In this document: in pieces, positions 7,466 to 16,590 of the stretch
Numbering within the stretch: position 1 is the first letter of the stretch
How the letters are laid out: every line of letters begins with the position of its first letter
NCBI GenBank assembly: GCA_937988885.1
Contig: CALKHR010000195.1
Span: 9,706 to 73,705 of the forward strand
Reading direction: 5' to 3'
Length of the DNA stretch: 64,000 nucleotides
Origin: an uncultured Roseiflexaceae bacterium
Lineage (GTDB): Bacteria; Chloroflexota; Chloroflexia; Chloroflexales; Roseiflexaceae
Notes under the pieces: model-generated
Databases searched by the model: none
What the model was told of the DNA's origin: nothing
Seen by the model: only the letters and a program-made list of their open reading frames with translations
Made by a program: the position numbers and the translations under genes

Positions 7466-8740
7466 ATGCTTGATATTAAACTGATACGCGAGCAACCTGA
7501 TTTTGTAAAGGCACAACTGGCGCGCCGTGATGCGGATCTGAGCCAAGTCGATGAAGTACTCGCGCTCGATGAGCAGCGCCGCACGTTGTTGCAGCAGGTC
7601 GAGACGCTGAAAGCCACTCGTAACACGGTGTCGAAGGCGATCAGCAAGATGAAGGACCCCGAGGAGCGCAACGCCAAAATCGCCGAGATGCGCGAGGTTG
7701 GCGACCAGATCACCGCGCTCGATCGACAGCTCGCCGAGGTTGAGGCTCGCCAAAAGCAGGTGATGCTGGAGTTGCCGAACTTGCCGCATCCCGATGTGCC
7801 CTACGGCACCAGCGAGCACGACAACATCGTGGTGCGCGTCGAGGGCGAGCAGCGCACTTTCGACTTCACGCCCAAGCCGCACTGGGAGCTGGGTGAGCAA
7901 CTCGGCATCATCGACTTCGAGCGGGGCGTTAAGCTGGCTGGCTCGCGCTTCTTCGTGCTGAAAGGCTTGGGCTCGCGCTTGCAGCGGGCGCTGATCACCT
8001 GGATGCTCGATATGCACCTGGAGAAGCACGGCTACACCGAGATCACGCCGCCCTACGTGGTGCGCGAGGAGATCTTGGTGGGCACCGGCAACCTGCCCAA
8101 GTTCGGCGAGAACCTGTTCCGCGTGCAGGATATCGATCTGACGCTGATCCCAACCGCCGAGGTGCCCGTCACCAACCTCTACCGCGATGAGATTATCGAA
8201 GCGGGCAAGTTGCCGATCTACCATGTGGCATACACGCCCTGCTGGCGCAACGAGCAGATGAGCGCTGGCCGCGATGTGCGCGGCATCAAGCGCGTCTACC
8301 AGTTCGACAAAGTCGAGATGGTCAAGTTCTGCGAGCCGGAGCGCAGCGATGCCGAGTTGGAGACGCTGATCGACAACGCCGAGGATATCTGCAAGGCCTT
8401 GCAGATCCCGTACCGCCTCTTACAGCTCTGCACCGCCGACTTGGGTGTGGCGACGATGAAGTACGACCTGGAGATGTGGGCGCCGGGCGTCGGCGAGTGG
8501 CTCGAAGTCAGCTCGTGCGCGAACTTCGGCGATTACCAGGCGCGACGGGCCAACATCCGCTATCGGCCATCGCCGGGCGCGCGCCCCGAGTTTGTGCACA
8601 CGCTCAACGGCTCGGGCTTGGCGCTGCCCCGCGTGATGATCGCCATTATGGAGAACTACCAGCAGGCCGATGGCTCGATCGTGGTGCCCGAAGTGCTGCG
8701 GCCCTACATGGGTGGCCGCGAGGTGATCACAGCAGCCTAA
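7466..8740 (+). CDS. serS: Seryl-tRNA synthetase
   Basis: 424 residues, the normal length. The N-terminus MLDIKLIREQPDFVKAQL and the following helices (about residues 25-110) are the tRNA-binding coiled-coil arm. The class II motifs follow: motif 2 around TPCWRNEQMSAGRDVRGIKR and motif 3 in LNGSGLALPRVMIAI near the C-terminus. It charges tRNA-Ser (and tRNA-Sec where present) with serine. AAAGGGGAAAGGA precedes ATG 7466. It is the last gene of the operon behind the T-box at 5505-5778, which fits a leader with a TCC specifier. Confidence 0.97.
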   Translation: MLDIKLIREQPDFVKAQLARRDADLSQVDEVLALDEQRRTLLQQVETLKATRNTVSKAISKMKDPEERNAKIAEMREVGDQITALDRQLAEVEARQKQVMLELPNLPHPDVPYGTSEHDNIVVRVEGEQRTFDFTPKPHWELGEQLGIIDFERGVKLAGSRFFVLKGLGSRLQRALITWMLDMHLEKHGYTEITPPYVVREEILVGTGNLPKFGENLFRVQDIDLTLIPTAEVPVTNLYRDEIIEAGKLPIYHVAYTPCWRNEQMSAGRDVRGIKRVYQFDKVEMVKFCEPERSDAELETLIDNAEDICKALQIPYRLLQLCTADLGVATMKYDLEMWAPGVGEWLEVSSCANFGDYQARRANIRYRPSPGARPEFVHTLNGSGLALPRVMIAIMENYQQADGSIVVPEVLRPYMGGREVITAA

Positions 8741-8756
8741 ACGAATCGTCCACCAC

Positions 8757-8795
8757 AGAAAGCGCGCCTACCATGAACGGCAGGCGCGCTTTTGT
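8757..8795. terminator. Bidirectional terminator between serS and lgt
   Basis: AAAGCGCGCCT (8759-8769) pairs with AGGCGCGCTTT (8782-8792), with T-runs on both strands. The flanking genes converge here. Confidence 0.8.
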
Positions 8796-8821
8796 ATGCC
8801 ACATGACCGACGAACTGCAAG

Positions 8822-9856
8822 CTAATCGCCCGAATCAGCAGAATTGCTGTCGGCGGAACTCTCGCTCTCCGATGCGCTCTCCGACTCGTCCTTGTCCTTC
8901 GGCTCGGTATCGGTCTGATTCTGCTTCGAGCGCGACGAACCGCTCCCCTCGGGGTGCGCCACCGACCAGGGGATCGGCACCACACCCGAGCGCTCGGCGA
9001 TCTCGTTCGCCCACAACTGGCGGCGGTGGTTGAGGATCATAAACAGGATGCTGCCGAGGAACAGCACCAGGCTCATCACCTGGGCGATGCGCCACGTGCC
9101 CGCACAATCGCCGCCCGTGCCCACCACGCACAAGCTATCGATGCGCAAACCCTCGATCCAGAAACGGCCCGCGCCGTACACAATCGCGTACATCAGGGCC
9201 GAATCGCCGGTGCGCCACCACCCCTTCAAGCGCTTCTCCAACCAAATGATCAACCCGAAACCAGCGATATTCCAGATCGATTCGTAGAGAAACGTGGCGT
9301 GGAACAGTGTCTCTGGCGGGTACTGCTGCATATCGCGAAACGGATCTTGGCGATACTGCTCCTCGATCTGTACGCCAAACGGCAGCGTGGTTGGACGACC
9401 ATACGCCTCTTGGTTAAAGAAATTGCCCCAACGCCCGATCGACTGACCGATCAGCATCGTCGGCAGACATATATCGATCCACTCGATCAAGGGCAACTTC
9501 TGGATGCGCGTGTAGATGACCGTCGCTATCACCGCGCCAATGATCGCGCCGTGAATAGCCAAACCGCCGCCCTGCGGATTGATGATCTCCAGGAACGGTC
9601 GGCCAGCATACAACTCCCACTGGAACGCGACGTAGTAGATGCGGGCGCACAAAATGCCCAGAACCAAGCCAAGCAGCAACAGGTTCCAGACATCCTCGGG
9701 GTTATAGCCGCGTCGATCCGCGCGTTTGGAAGCGACCCAAGCGGCGATCATCGCGCCGCCAATAATCAGCACACCGTACCAACGCACTTCAAGCGGAAAA
9801 CCGAAGATCGAGGTCTTGATAAGAAAAGGACCTGTTGGAGGCACAATCGGAAACAT
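8822..9856 (-). CDS. lgt: Prolipoprotein diacylglyceryl transferase
   Basis: 344 residues with seven predicted membrane helices. The essential histidine H102 lies in GLAIHGAIIGAVI, and the Lgt signature GRWGNFFNQEAYG follows at residues 141-153 with R142, N145 and N148. It transfers diacylglycerol from phosphatidylglycerol to the lipobox cysteine of prolipoproteins, such as the PotD and M1 peptidase precursors in this window. The start is ATG 9856 with AGAGAGGA upstream; a longer frame starts at 9883. The C-terminal tail of about 50 residues is rich in Ser, Asp and Glu and is not part of the usual family. Confidence 0.95.
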   Translation of the reverse strand: MFPIVPPTGPFLIKTSIFGFPLEVRWYGVLIIGGAMIAAWVASKRADRRGYNPEDVWNLLLLGLVLGILCARIYYVAFQWELYAGRPFLEIINPQGGGLAIHGAIIGAVIATVIYTRIQKLPLIEWIDICLPTMLIGQSIGRWGNFFNQEAYGRPTTLPFGVQIEEQYRQDPFRDMQQYPPETLFHATFLYESIWNIAGFGLIIWLEKRLKGWWRTGDSALMYAIVYGAGRFWIEGLRIDSLCVVGTGGDCAGTWRIAQVMSLVLFLGSILFMILNHRRQLWANEIAERSGVVPIPWSVAHPEGSGSSRSKQNQTDTEPKDKDESESASESESSADSNSADSGD

Positions 9857-9924
9857 GGATTCCTCTCTATCTCGTTGGGCCATCGCTGCCCGGTAGTTTG
9901 AAGAGGCGAGTTGGAAGCGAGCGT

Positions 9925-9953
9925 ATTGTACGTGGTGATGGGAGGTGTGTCAA
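9925..9953 (-). promoter_or_regulatory. Promoter of lgt
   Basis: On the minus strand TTGACA (9948-9953), 17 bases, TACAAT (9925-9930). The spacing is ideal and lgt starts about 70 bases downstream. Confidence 0.8.
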
Positions 9954-9996
9954 CGAGTGGCGAGCGGGCCAAGCCCAGTTCGACGGCCCTGAATCG

Positions 9997-11856
9997 CTAG
10001 GCTGCCACACTCAACTCCTGCTGCGCCACAGCGGGCAGCGTGAAGTAGAAGGTGCTGCCAGGCTCTGGGTCGTTGTTTTCGGCCCAGATCGAGCCACCGT
10101 GGACTTGCACAATCTCTTTGCAGATCGCCAGGCCCAAGCCAGTGCCACGAATGCTGAGGCGCGCATCCTCTTGAATGCGAAAGAAACGCTCGAAGATCAA
10201 CTCCAACGCATCGTTCGGCACGCCCAAACCTCGATCATTCACCGAAATGCACACCCACACAGGATGCTCGATGCTCGCATCGCGCCCGCCGTGGTCCCAC
10301 ACCTCCGCGCTGATGTGCACCGGGCCGCCGTTCGGGGAATATTTGATGGCATTGCTGATGAGATTGGAGAGCACCTGATCGAAACGCTCGGCATCGGCCA
10401 GCACCATCGGCAGATCCTCGGGCAGCGCAACGGTGATCGGGTGCGTCGCGCTCGTCTCCGAGAAACGCTCGAGCATCAGCGCACAATGTTCGGGCACCTG
10501 CAGTGGCCGGATCGTATAGTGCATATTGCCAGCCTGAATGCTGGACATATCGAGGAAATCCTCCATGATCTGCACCAATCGCTTCGTCTCGCGGCGGATC
10601 GTCTCCAAAAACTCGCGCCGCTCGGTCGATGTTTCGTGGACCAGCAACGCGCCGCTGTAGCCCAAGATCGCCGTGAGCGGTGTGCGCAACTCGTGTTGCA
10701 AGGTGCGGATCACATCAGCCTTGAAGTTGTTCAATTTCTGCAACATCGCCACCTCGGCCCGCGATGCCAGCAACGCCTCCTGGTGGGTGATATCGCGCAG
10801 CAGCAGCACCGCGCCGCGCATCAATTTGCGCCGATCGAAGATCGGGCTGCACGCCACGCTCAGGCTGCGGTCGTTATCGGCGATCCGCACGGTCTGCGGC
10901 TGCTGATCGAGCGGTAAGGCCACCGCGTTCAGGATCAAACTCGGCAGCGGGGCGTTTTTCACCAAATCGGGGAGCAACTTGGTCGCAGCGGGGTTGAAGG
11001 ATTGCACACGTAACTGTTCATCGATCACGATAAAGCCATCGGACATATGCTGCAACGCCAGGTCGCTGCCGACCGTCGTGCGCGAAAACAGCCGATAGCG
11101 CAGCAGCAAGTGGCCACAGATGATCAAGCGCACCGCCAGCGCCGCACTCACGATCGCCCCCGCTACGCTGGCGTTATCCAGCGTCGAGAACCAGGCGAAG
11201 CGGGCGAACCCCGATGTGAGAATGCTGAACGCCAATAGGACGAGCGCGGTATGCCGCTCGATATGGGTACGACTCCGCACCGCGCGCGGCACCAGCAGCG
11301 CCAGCATCGCGATCTCCAAGCAGACGTTGTAGGCGCGCCGCACAACTTGGTCGAACGGCCCCGCGATCAGCACTTGGAACGGCGTATCGGTCGAGCCAGC
11401 CATAAACGCTGCAAAACGGCCACTGTTCACCACATACACGCAGAGGAACATAAACAGCACCGTCGCGATCACGATCGGCGTGATGAGCATACTGCGGTAG
11501 AACAGACGATGCCGACGCCGCAAGCCCGACCAATCGAGCATGATCAGCAGCGCGATGAAAGCAGTGGGAGCGAACAGATAGAGCACGCCATACAGCAGCA
11601 ACAGCAACCAGGCATACACCGGAGGGGAGAGTGGTTCGCGCAACACCAGGGGGAGGGCTAGACCGAACAGACAGGTCGCAGCAAAACGCACAAACGCACG
11701 ATTCACCGCGCCTCGGCGGTTATGCCGCCACACCGCAACTGCGCAAACGGTGGTCGCTACGATCAAAGCAATTAAAAGCGTGCTTAACACGGTAGTGGTT
11801 CGTTCGAGTAAGGCGAACGCATCCGGGAGGTAAAAGTACGAACGTGTATTGAGCAA
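9997..11856 (-). CDS. Sensor histidine kinase, multi-TM sensor with PAS domain
   Basis: 619 residues. About seven membrane helices fill residues 22-252 (a 7TM-type sensor), a PAS-like domain lies at about 264-357, then the dimerisation domain with the phospho-acceptor H388 in HELRTPLT and a HATPase domain with the N box SNLISNAIKYSPNGG, G1 box NDRGLGVP and G2 box GTGLGLAI. It autophosphorylates and passes phosphate to a response regulator that is not next to it, so it is an orphan kinase here. The start is a TTG at 11856 without an obvious ribosome site, so the true start may differ by some codons. It lies upstream of lgt, which has its own promoter. Confidence 0.88.
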   Translation of the reverse strand: MLNTRSYFYLPDAFALLERTTTVLSTLLIALIVATTVCAVAVWRHNRRGAVNRAFVRFAATCLFGLALPLVLREPLSPPVYAWLLLLLYGVLYLFAPTAFIALLIMLDWSGLRRRHRLFYRSMLITPIVIATVLFMFLCVYVVNSGRFAAFMAGSTDTPFQVLIAGPFDQVVRRAYNVCLEIAMLALLVPRAVRSRTHIERHTALVLLAFSILTSGFARFAWFSTLDNASVAGAIVSAALAVRLIICGHLLLRYRLFSRTTVGSDLALQHMSDGFIVIDEQLRVQSFNPAATKLLPDLVKNAPLPSLILNAVALPLDQQPQTVRIADNDRSLSVACSPIFDRRKLMRGAVLLLRDITHQEALLASRAEVAMLQKLNNFKADVIRTLQHELRTPLTAILGYSGALLVHETSTERREFLETIRRETKRLVQIMEDFLDMSSIQAGNMHYTIRPLQVPEHCALMLERFSETSATHPITVALPEDLPMVLADAERFDQVLSNLISNAIKYSPNGGPVHISAEVWDHGGRDASIEHPVWVCISVNDRGLGVPNDALELIFERFFRIQEDARLSIRGTGLGLAICKEIVQVHGGSIWAENNDPEPGSTFYFTLPAVAQQELSVAA

Positions 11857-12036
11857 TTATTGGTATATTGTGAGTATACCACAACGAACACGCGACCGGA
11901 AACGCTACCCGCACGCGAGAGGCATGGTACAATATGCTTGAACCGTTGTTCTAGCGGCTTTTGTGACAAACACACAACATGTGGGCCACCCAACAAGGTA
12001 TCTTGGCTGCTCCGCATCGTGTTTCTTCGGTGGACC

Positions 12037-12870
12037 ATGGCGATCTACGACAAATACGCGCCATTTTACGATGGTAGCGGTCAGATTCGTTTTGCTGTGC
12101 TGACAAGCCAGTATCTCAGCGAAGTGCTTGAGCGCCACCGCATCGAGGGTAGTAACGTGCTCGACCTCGCTTGTGGCACAGGGACGCTCGCCTGTATTTT
12201 GGCGGATGCTGGCTGGGATGTCATCGGCCTTGATCAATCCGAAGCAATGCTCGCACTAGCCCGTGAACGCATCAGTGAGGAACTTACCGGTCAACTCCGG
12301 TTTATCAAAGGTGATCTGCGAACGTTGCCTACATCCTACGAAGCATGCCAGGCACAATGGCCCGAACTCGCCGATATATGGTCGTTCGATCTGATCACCT
12401 GTTGCTATGATAGCTTGAACTACCTCCTTTCCGAAGCCGATTTAGCGCGGTGTTTTGCTGGCGTAGCCTGGGCGCTTGCGCCGGGTGGCCTCTTTTATGC
12501 CGATATGAACACGCGCTACTTTCTCGAGTACGATTGGCCCGCCGCAGAAGTGCTTGAGCGCTCAGGATTTGTTCAGATCAGCCAAAGTTGGTTCGACACG
12601 ACCAACGATTGCTCAACGATGGTGTTAACTGGGTTTGTGGGGAACGATGCACAAGGCTATCGTCGGTTCGACGAGATCCATATCGAGCGAGCCTACCCCG
12701 CCGAACGAGTCGCCGCGTTGCTCGAAAGCGCAGGGTTGGTGCTCGAAGCCGCCTACGACTGCTTCACATTTCAGCCTGTGCATGATCGAACGCAACGCAT
12801 TGCCTGGATCGCACGTAAACCTGTGGTAGAACACCCACATTCGGCGTCACATGCCATCGCTTGCGCTTGA
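12037..12870 (+). CDS. Class I SAM-dependent methyltransferase
   Basis: 277 residues. Motif I is NVLDLACGTGTLACILAD (residues about 40-57) and the acidic end of strand 2 is VIGLDQS, together the SAM-binding core. ITCCYDSLNYLL is motif IV, like the group of small-molecule or protein methyltransferases that begin with YDKYAPFYD. The substrate is unknown. ATG 12037 is chosen because the conserved part begins here; the frame stays open back to 11860 without support. A TACAAT at 11928-11933 could be its -10 box. The end lies 44 bases before the asparaginase start, suggesting co-transcription. Confidence 0.8.
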   Translation: MAIYDKYAPFYDGSGQIRFAVLTSQYLSEVLERHRIEGSNVLDLACGTGTLACILADAGWDVIGLDQSEAMLALARERISEELTGQLRFIKGDLRTLPTSYEACQAQWPELADIWSFDLITCCYDSLNYLLSEADLARCFAGVAWALAPGGLFYADMNTRYFLEYDWPAAEVLERSGFVQISQSWFDTTNDCSTMVLTGFVGNDAQGYRRFDEIHIERAYPAERVAALLESAGLVLEAAYDCFTFQPVHDRTQRIAWIARKPVVEHPHSASHAIACA

Positions 12871-12913
12871 TCAGATTGTTGACCACTGCATCTGTATTCA
12901 GAGGAGCAGATCT

Positions 12914-13882
12914 TTGAACAAAGTAGTGATTATCACCACTGGCGGAACAATCGCCATGAAGCGCAATAGCCCGATGGTCGGTGGCGCGGTGCCGATGCTC
13001 AAAGGCGAAGATTTCCTCGCACAATTGCCGCGATTAAATGTGAGCCTTGCCTTCGAGGAGTTTACAAACATCCCGAGCAGCCACATCACACCCGCACAGG
13101 TGCTCGAACTCGGCCAACGCATCGCAGTCGTGCTGCAGGACCCCGAGGTGAGCGGTGTGGTCGTGACGCACGGCACCGATACGCTCGAGGAGAGCGCGTA
13201 CCTGATCGACCTGACGGTGCGCACCTCCAAGCCGATCGTCTTTACTGGAGCGATGCGCACAGCCACCATGGTCGGCTACGATGGGATGCTCAACCTGGCA
13301 GCCGCGATTCGCGTCGCCGCCGCGCCCGAATCGCGCGATATGGGCACACTGGTGGTATTCAACGAAACGATCTTCGCCGCCTCCGAGGTGCAGAAAATCC
13401 ATAGCCAAGCGGCCAATGCCTTCGGCGCACCCGGCAGCGGCCCGCTTGGCCGTGTGGAAGGCGACCGCGTCTTCTACTTCCATCGTTTGGCCCAGCGGCT
13501 CACCATCCCATGCGTGCGGCTGGAGGAGATGGTCGATCTGATCAAGATCGGCCAAGGCGCCGAGGATCGGATGCTGCGCCACTCGATCGAAGACGGCGTG
13601 GCCGGGATCGTGATCGAAGCCTTCGGCAGTGGGCGCGTGCCACCGTGGTGGCTGCCGCCGCTCTCCGAGGCGATCGCGCAACGGACGGTGGTGGTGATCG
13701 CTACGCGCTGCGGCGCTGGCTCACTGAGCGACGAGTACGGCTACGTTGGCGCCTATCACGATCTGCAGCGCTTGGGGGTGCTGTTCGCCCACAACCTCAG
13801 CGGTGTGAAGGCGCGCATCAAATTGATGGTTGCGCTCGGCGCGGCGCGCAAGCCTGGCGAACTCAAAGCCTGGTTCGCCTAG
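12914..13882 (+). CDS. L-asparaginase
   Basis: 322 residues, the usual length of the bacterial asparaginase/glutaminase family. Both catalytic triads are visible: T12 in ITTGGTIA, T88-D89 in VVTHGTDT, and the lysine in EVQKIHSQ that matches K162 of the E. coli enzyme. It hydrolyses asparagine to aspartate and ammonia. No signal peptide is seen, so the enzyme is probably cytosolic. The start is TTG 12914 with GAGGAG seven bases upstream; the ATG at 12851 would overlap the methyltransferase and lacks a ribosome site. coaX follows after 13 bases. Confidence 0.9.
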   Translation: MNKVVIITTGGTIAMKRNSPMVGGAVPMLKGEDFLAQLPRLNVSLAFEEFTNIPSSHITPAQVLELGQRIAVVLQDPEVSGVVVTHGTDTLEESAYLIDLTVRTSKPIVFTGAMRTATMVGYDGMLNLAAAIRVAAAPESRDMGTLVVFNETIFAASEVQKIHSQAANAFGAPGSGPLGRVEGDRVFYFHRLAQRLTIPCVRLEEMVDLIKIGQGAEDRMLRHSIEDGVAGIVIEAFGSGRVPPWWLPPLSEAIAQRTVVVIATRCGAGSLSDEYGYVGAYHDLQRLGVLFAHNLSGVKARIKLMVALGAARKPGELKAWFA

Positions 13883-13895
13883 AAGTTCAAGGGCT

Positions 13896-14660
13896 ATGCT
13901 GTTAACGATTGATATTGGAAACACAAACATCAAACTAGGCGTCTATCAAGGCGACGAGTTGAAGGCCAATTGGCGTATCGCAACCGAGCGTCTCAAACTG
14001 GCCGATGAGTACGCAGTGCTGATCAGCAACCTGTTCCGGCTCTCGCACCTCGACATGGCAGAAGTTCACGGCTGTGCCATCTCGTGCGTGGTGCCGCCGC
14101 TCACAAGCCAGTTCAGCCGCATTAGCCGCGATTATTTGGGTGTCGATCCGGTGATACTGGGGCCAGGCATCGAGACTGGTCTCACCTACGAGATCGATAC
14201 ACCGCACGAACTCGGCGCAGATCGTGTGGCCAACTCAGTAGCCGCCTACAAAAAGTACGGCGGCCCCGTGATCTCGGTGGCATTCGGCACCGCAACCGCC
14301 TTCGATGTCATCGTCGAAGGGGGCAAATACATCGGCGGCGCGATCGCCCCCGGCATCGGCATCTCCGCCGATGCGCTGTTCCGCCTGGCGGCGCGGCTCT
14401 ACCAAGTCGAGATCGTGCGACCACCCAAAGTGATCGGCAAAAACACCGTTCATTACATGCAATCGGGTCTGCTGTTGGGTTACGCTGGCCTGGTCGAGGG
14501 ATTGGTGCAGCGCATGCACGAAGAACTCGGCACGACCTGCCCTGTGGTGGCGACCGGCGGCCTTGCCGAGGTCATCGCGAACGAAACCAAGGCCATTAGC
14601 GCAGTCGAGCCGTATCTGACCTTAGAAGGCATTCGGCATATTTATCAGATGAATCGCTGA
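13896..14660 (+). CDS. coaX: Type III pantothenate kinase
   Basis: 254 residues with the ASKHA-fold signature of CoaX: LLTIDIGNTNIKLGVY at the N-terminus (phosphate 1 motif), the central TPHELGADRVANSVAAY, and VAFGTATAFDV (phosphate 2). It phosphorylates pantothenate in the first step of CoA synthesis and, unlike CoaA, is not inhibited by CoA. ATG 13896 starts the conserved fold; the longer frame reads back into the asparaginase gene. It lies between asparaginase and menG on the same strand, with 13- and 37-base gaps. Confidence 0.95.
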   Translation: MLLTIDIGNTNIKLGVYQGDELKANWRIATERLKLADEYAVLISNLFRLSHLDMAEVHGCAISCVVPPLTSQFSRISRDYLGVDPVILGPGIETGLTYEIDTPHELGADRVANSVAAYKKYGGPVISVAFGTATAFDVIVEGGKYIGGAIAPGIGISADALFRLAARLYQVEIVRPPKVIGKNTVHYMQSGLLLGYAGLVEGLVQRMHEELGTTCPVVATGGLAEVIANETKAISAVEPYLTLEGIRHIYQMNR

Positions 14661-14697
14661 CGCACACGATCTGCGATTAGATATTGGATCATAGACT

Positions 14698-15408
14698 ATG
14701 TCTGTTCTACCCCCAATCGAAGAAAAAGCCGCCTACGTTGAGCGGATGTTCACACGGATCGCCCCCGGCTACGACCGGATGAATCGCATTATGACCGGCG
14801 GGCTCGACATCGGCTGGCGCAAGTACACGGTGGAGCGCGTGGCACCACCCGCCAAGGGCCTCGCCCTCGATGTCGGCACCGGCACGGGCGATATGCTGCT
14901 CGACTTGGCGGAGTGGATGCCGGATGGCCGCGTGATCGGCGTCGACTTCACTGTCACAATGATGAAGGAAGGTCTCTCGAAGATCGCGCCGCTGGGCGAC
15001 AAGGCGAGTTTTGTGGGCGGCGATGCGATGCGTCTGCCGTTCCCCGACAACACCTTCGACGCAATCACCACTGGCTTCACCATGCGCAACGTGGTCGATA
15101 TCTCGGTGGCGTTCAAGGAGTTCTGGCGCGTCGCCAAGCCAGGCTGCGCGTTCGCCTGCCTCGAAGTGGCCCGCCCCCGCAACCCGTTGTTCCGGCTCGG
15201 CCACCACATCTACTTCCAGCGCATCGTGCCGATCTTGGCGCGCTTGCTGGGTGCCGATGAAACCGCCTACACCTACCTGCCTCAATCGGCGCGCAACTTC
15301 CCGCAGCCCGATGCTCTGGCACGCATGATGCAGGAAGCAGGTTGGCGCGATGTTTCGTATCGTCTCCTTGGGCTTGGTGCAGTCGCTGTTCACTACGGCA
15401 TCAAATAA
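14698..15408 (+). CDS. menG: Demethylmenaquinone methyltransferase (UbiE/MenG)
   Basis: 236 residues. The family signatures are clear: MFTRIAPGYDRMNRIMTGG at the N-terminus, ALDVGTGTGDMLLDLAE for SAM binding, ITTGFTMRNVVD in the middle and the C-terminal LLGLGAVAVHYGIK. It methylates the ring in the last step of menaquinone synthesis at the membrane face. No ubiquinone gene was seen, so the menaquinone role is preferred. It starts 37 bases after coaX and ends 30 bases before the DUF4230-like gene, in one direction. Confidence 0.95.
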   Translation: MSVLPPIEEKAAYVERMFTRIAPGYDRMNRIMTGGLDIGWRKYTVERVAPPAKGLALDVGTGTGDMLLDLAEWMPDGRVIGVDFTVTMMKEGLSKIAPLGDKASFVGGDAMRLPFPDNTFDAITTGFTMRNVVDISVAFKEFWRVAKPGCAFACLEVARPRNPLFRLGHHIYFQRIVPILARLLGADETAYTYLPQSARNFPQPDALARMMQEAGWRDVSYRLLGLGAVAVHYGIK

Positions 15409-15438
15409 CGCCCAACCGTGTACCGAGGGATCGTTGGC

Positions 15439-16521
15439 ATGTCTGATTTTGATGCATACGATGACAACCGAACACAACGACGCCTTCGCGCTGAGTCATC
15501 GCGTCAACACCGCTTGCCGCGGCGTTTCACTGAGGACGAGGACGAATGGGCGGACGACCCAGAACCACCTCGTCGCTCATCATCGCGCTCGGCTCAGCCA
15601 TCGCGCAACAATGACGACTGGGATGATTCTGAGGACGCATGGCGCTCGGAGGTACGAGCGCGCCGCGCCGAAGAACGCCGCAATTCGCTGATGAGCCAAC
15701 GCCTGCGCGTCGCCCGAGGCGAAGAGATCGACGACGACGACGATTATGAGGATCGGCTTCCCGCGCGACGCTACCTGCGACGCGAGCCGCTCTACACGCC
15801 CTCGTATGCAAGCACGGGCACAGGCTGCGGAGCTTCGATCCTGTACCTGTTGCTCGGCATTATCGCAGTCTCTGTGCTGCTCCTGTTGGTGGGCCGCCAG
15901 ATGCTCGGCTCGATTATGCCGAACATCCCCGAGCGGATTACGACGATCGTGGCTACACCCACCACCACCGTGTTCGATCGGGGCGGAGCCATCAAGCAGA
16001 TCCAAAGCCTGAATCGCCTGGAGACGAACAGTTTCTCGATCGAGCGTGTGATCGAAGCCAACGTCCAACGGGGCGACCTGCTCGATAGCATCCTGGGTGA
16101 GCGATTGCTGCTGATCGCAAGCGGTAATGTGGTGGCGGGCGTGGATATGAGCAAGCTGCGCGAGAGCAACGTGAATATCAGCGCCGATGGCAAACGCATC
16201 ACGCTGACGCTGCCACCCTCGGAGATCTTTTCGAGTTCGCTCGACAACGAGCGTACGCACGTCTACGATCGCCAGACACGCATTTTTACACAAATCATCG
16301 GTGGAGAGAATAAGGACCTTGAGAGCCAAGCCCGCCGCGAGGCCGAGCGCGCTATCCTTCAAGCGGCCTGCGAAGGCGGCATTATGCAGAAGGCCGCCGA
16401 CGAGGCGCAACGTTCACTCGAACAGTTCTTACGGCTGCTCCAATTTGAAGAAGTAAACGTGATTAGCACTGCTGGGCCATGTCTTGCACCTTCGCAGCCG
16501 AGCAGTACAATCACTCCATAA
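15439..16521 (+). CDS. DUF4230-like membrane-anchored protein
   Basis: 360 residues. The first 130 are charged and low in complexity, with many Arg and Asp/Glu. One membrane helix follows (about 135-160, GASILYLLLGIIAVSVLLLLVG). The exported part has the DUF4230 pattern: QSLNRLETNSFSIERV, a strand-rich stretch ending GVDMSKL, then ISADGKRITLTLPPSEI and LDNERTHVYDRQT. The biochemical role of DUF4230 is unknown to me. The start is ATG 15439 with GAGGGA upstream; a GTG at 15418 is possible. It follows menG by 30 bases. Confidence 0.75.
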   Translation: MSDFDAYDDNRTQRRLRAESSRQHRLPRRFTEDEDEWADDPEPPRRSSSRSAQPSRNNDDWDDSEDAWRSEVRARRAEERRNSLMSQRLRVARGEEIDDDDDYEDRLPARRYLRREPLYTPSYASTGTGCGASILYLLLGIIAVSVLLLLVGRQMLGSIMPNIPERITTIVATPTTTVFDRGGAIKQIQSLNRLETNSFSIERVIEANVQRGDLLDSILGERLLLIASGNVVAGVDMSKLRESNVNISADGKRITLTLPPSEIFSSSLDNERTHVYDRQTRIFTQIIGGENKDLESQARREAERAILQAACEGGIMQKAADEAQRSLEQFLRLLQFEEVNVISTAGPCLAPSQPSSTITP

Positions 16522-16590
16522 TGAGAGATAACAGCGATACTGCACGGTGGGCCGCCCACGCGGTTCATCGTGCATATGCTTAGAGAAACT

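Noticed and set aside
7100..8224. 374-codon minus-strand frame opposite serS
   Set aside because: Shadow of serS; composition rich in His, Gln and Leu and no domain.
9835..10917. 360-codon plus-strand frame opposite lgt and the histidine kinase
   Set aside because: Shadow of two well-supported minus-strand genes; no ribosome site and no recognisable domain.
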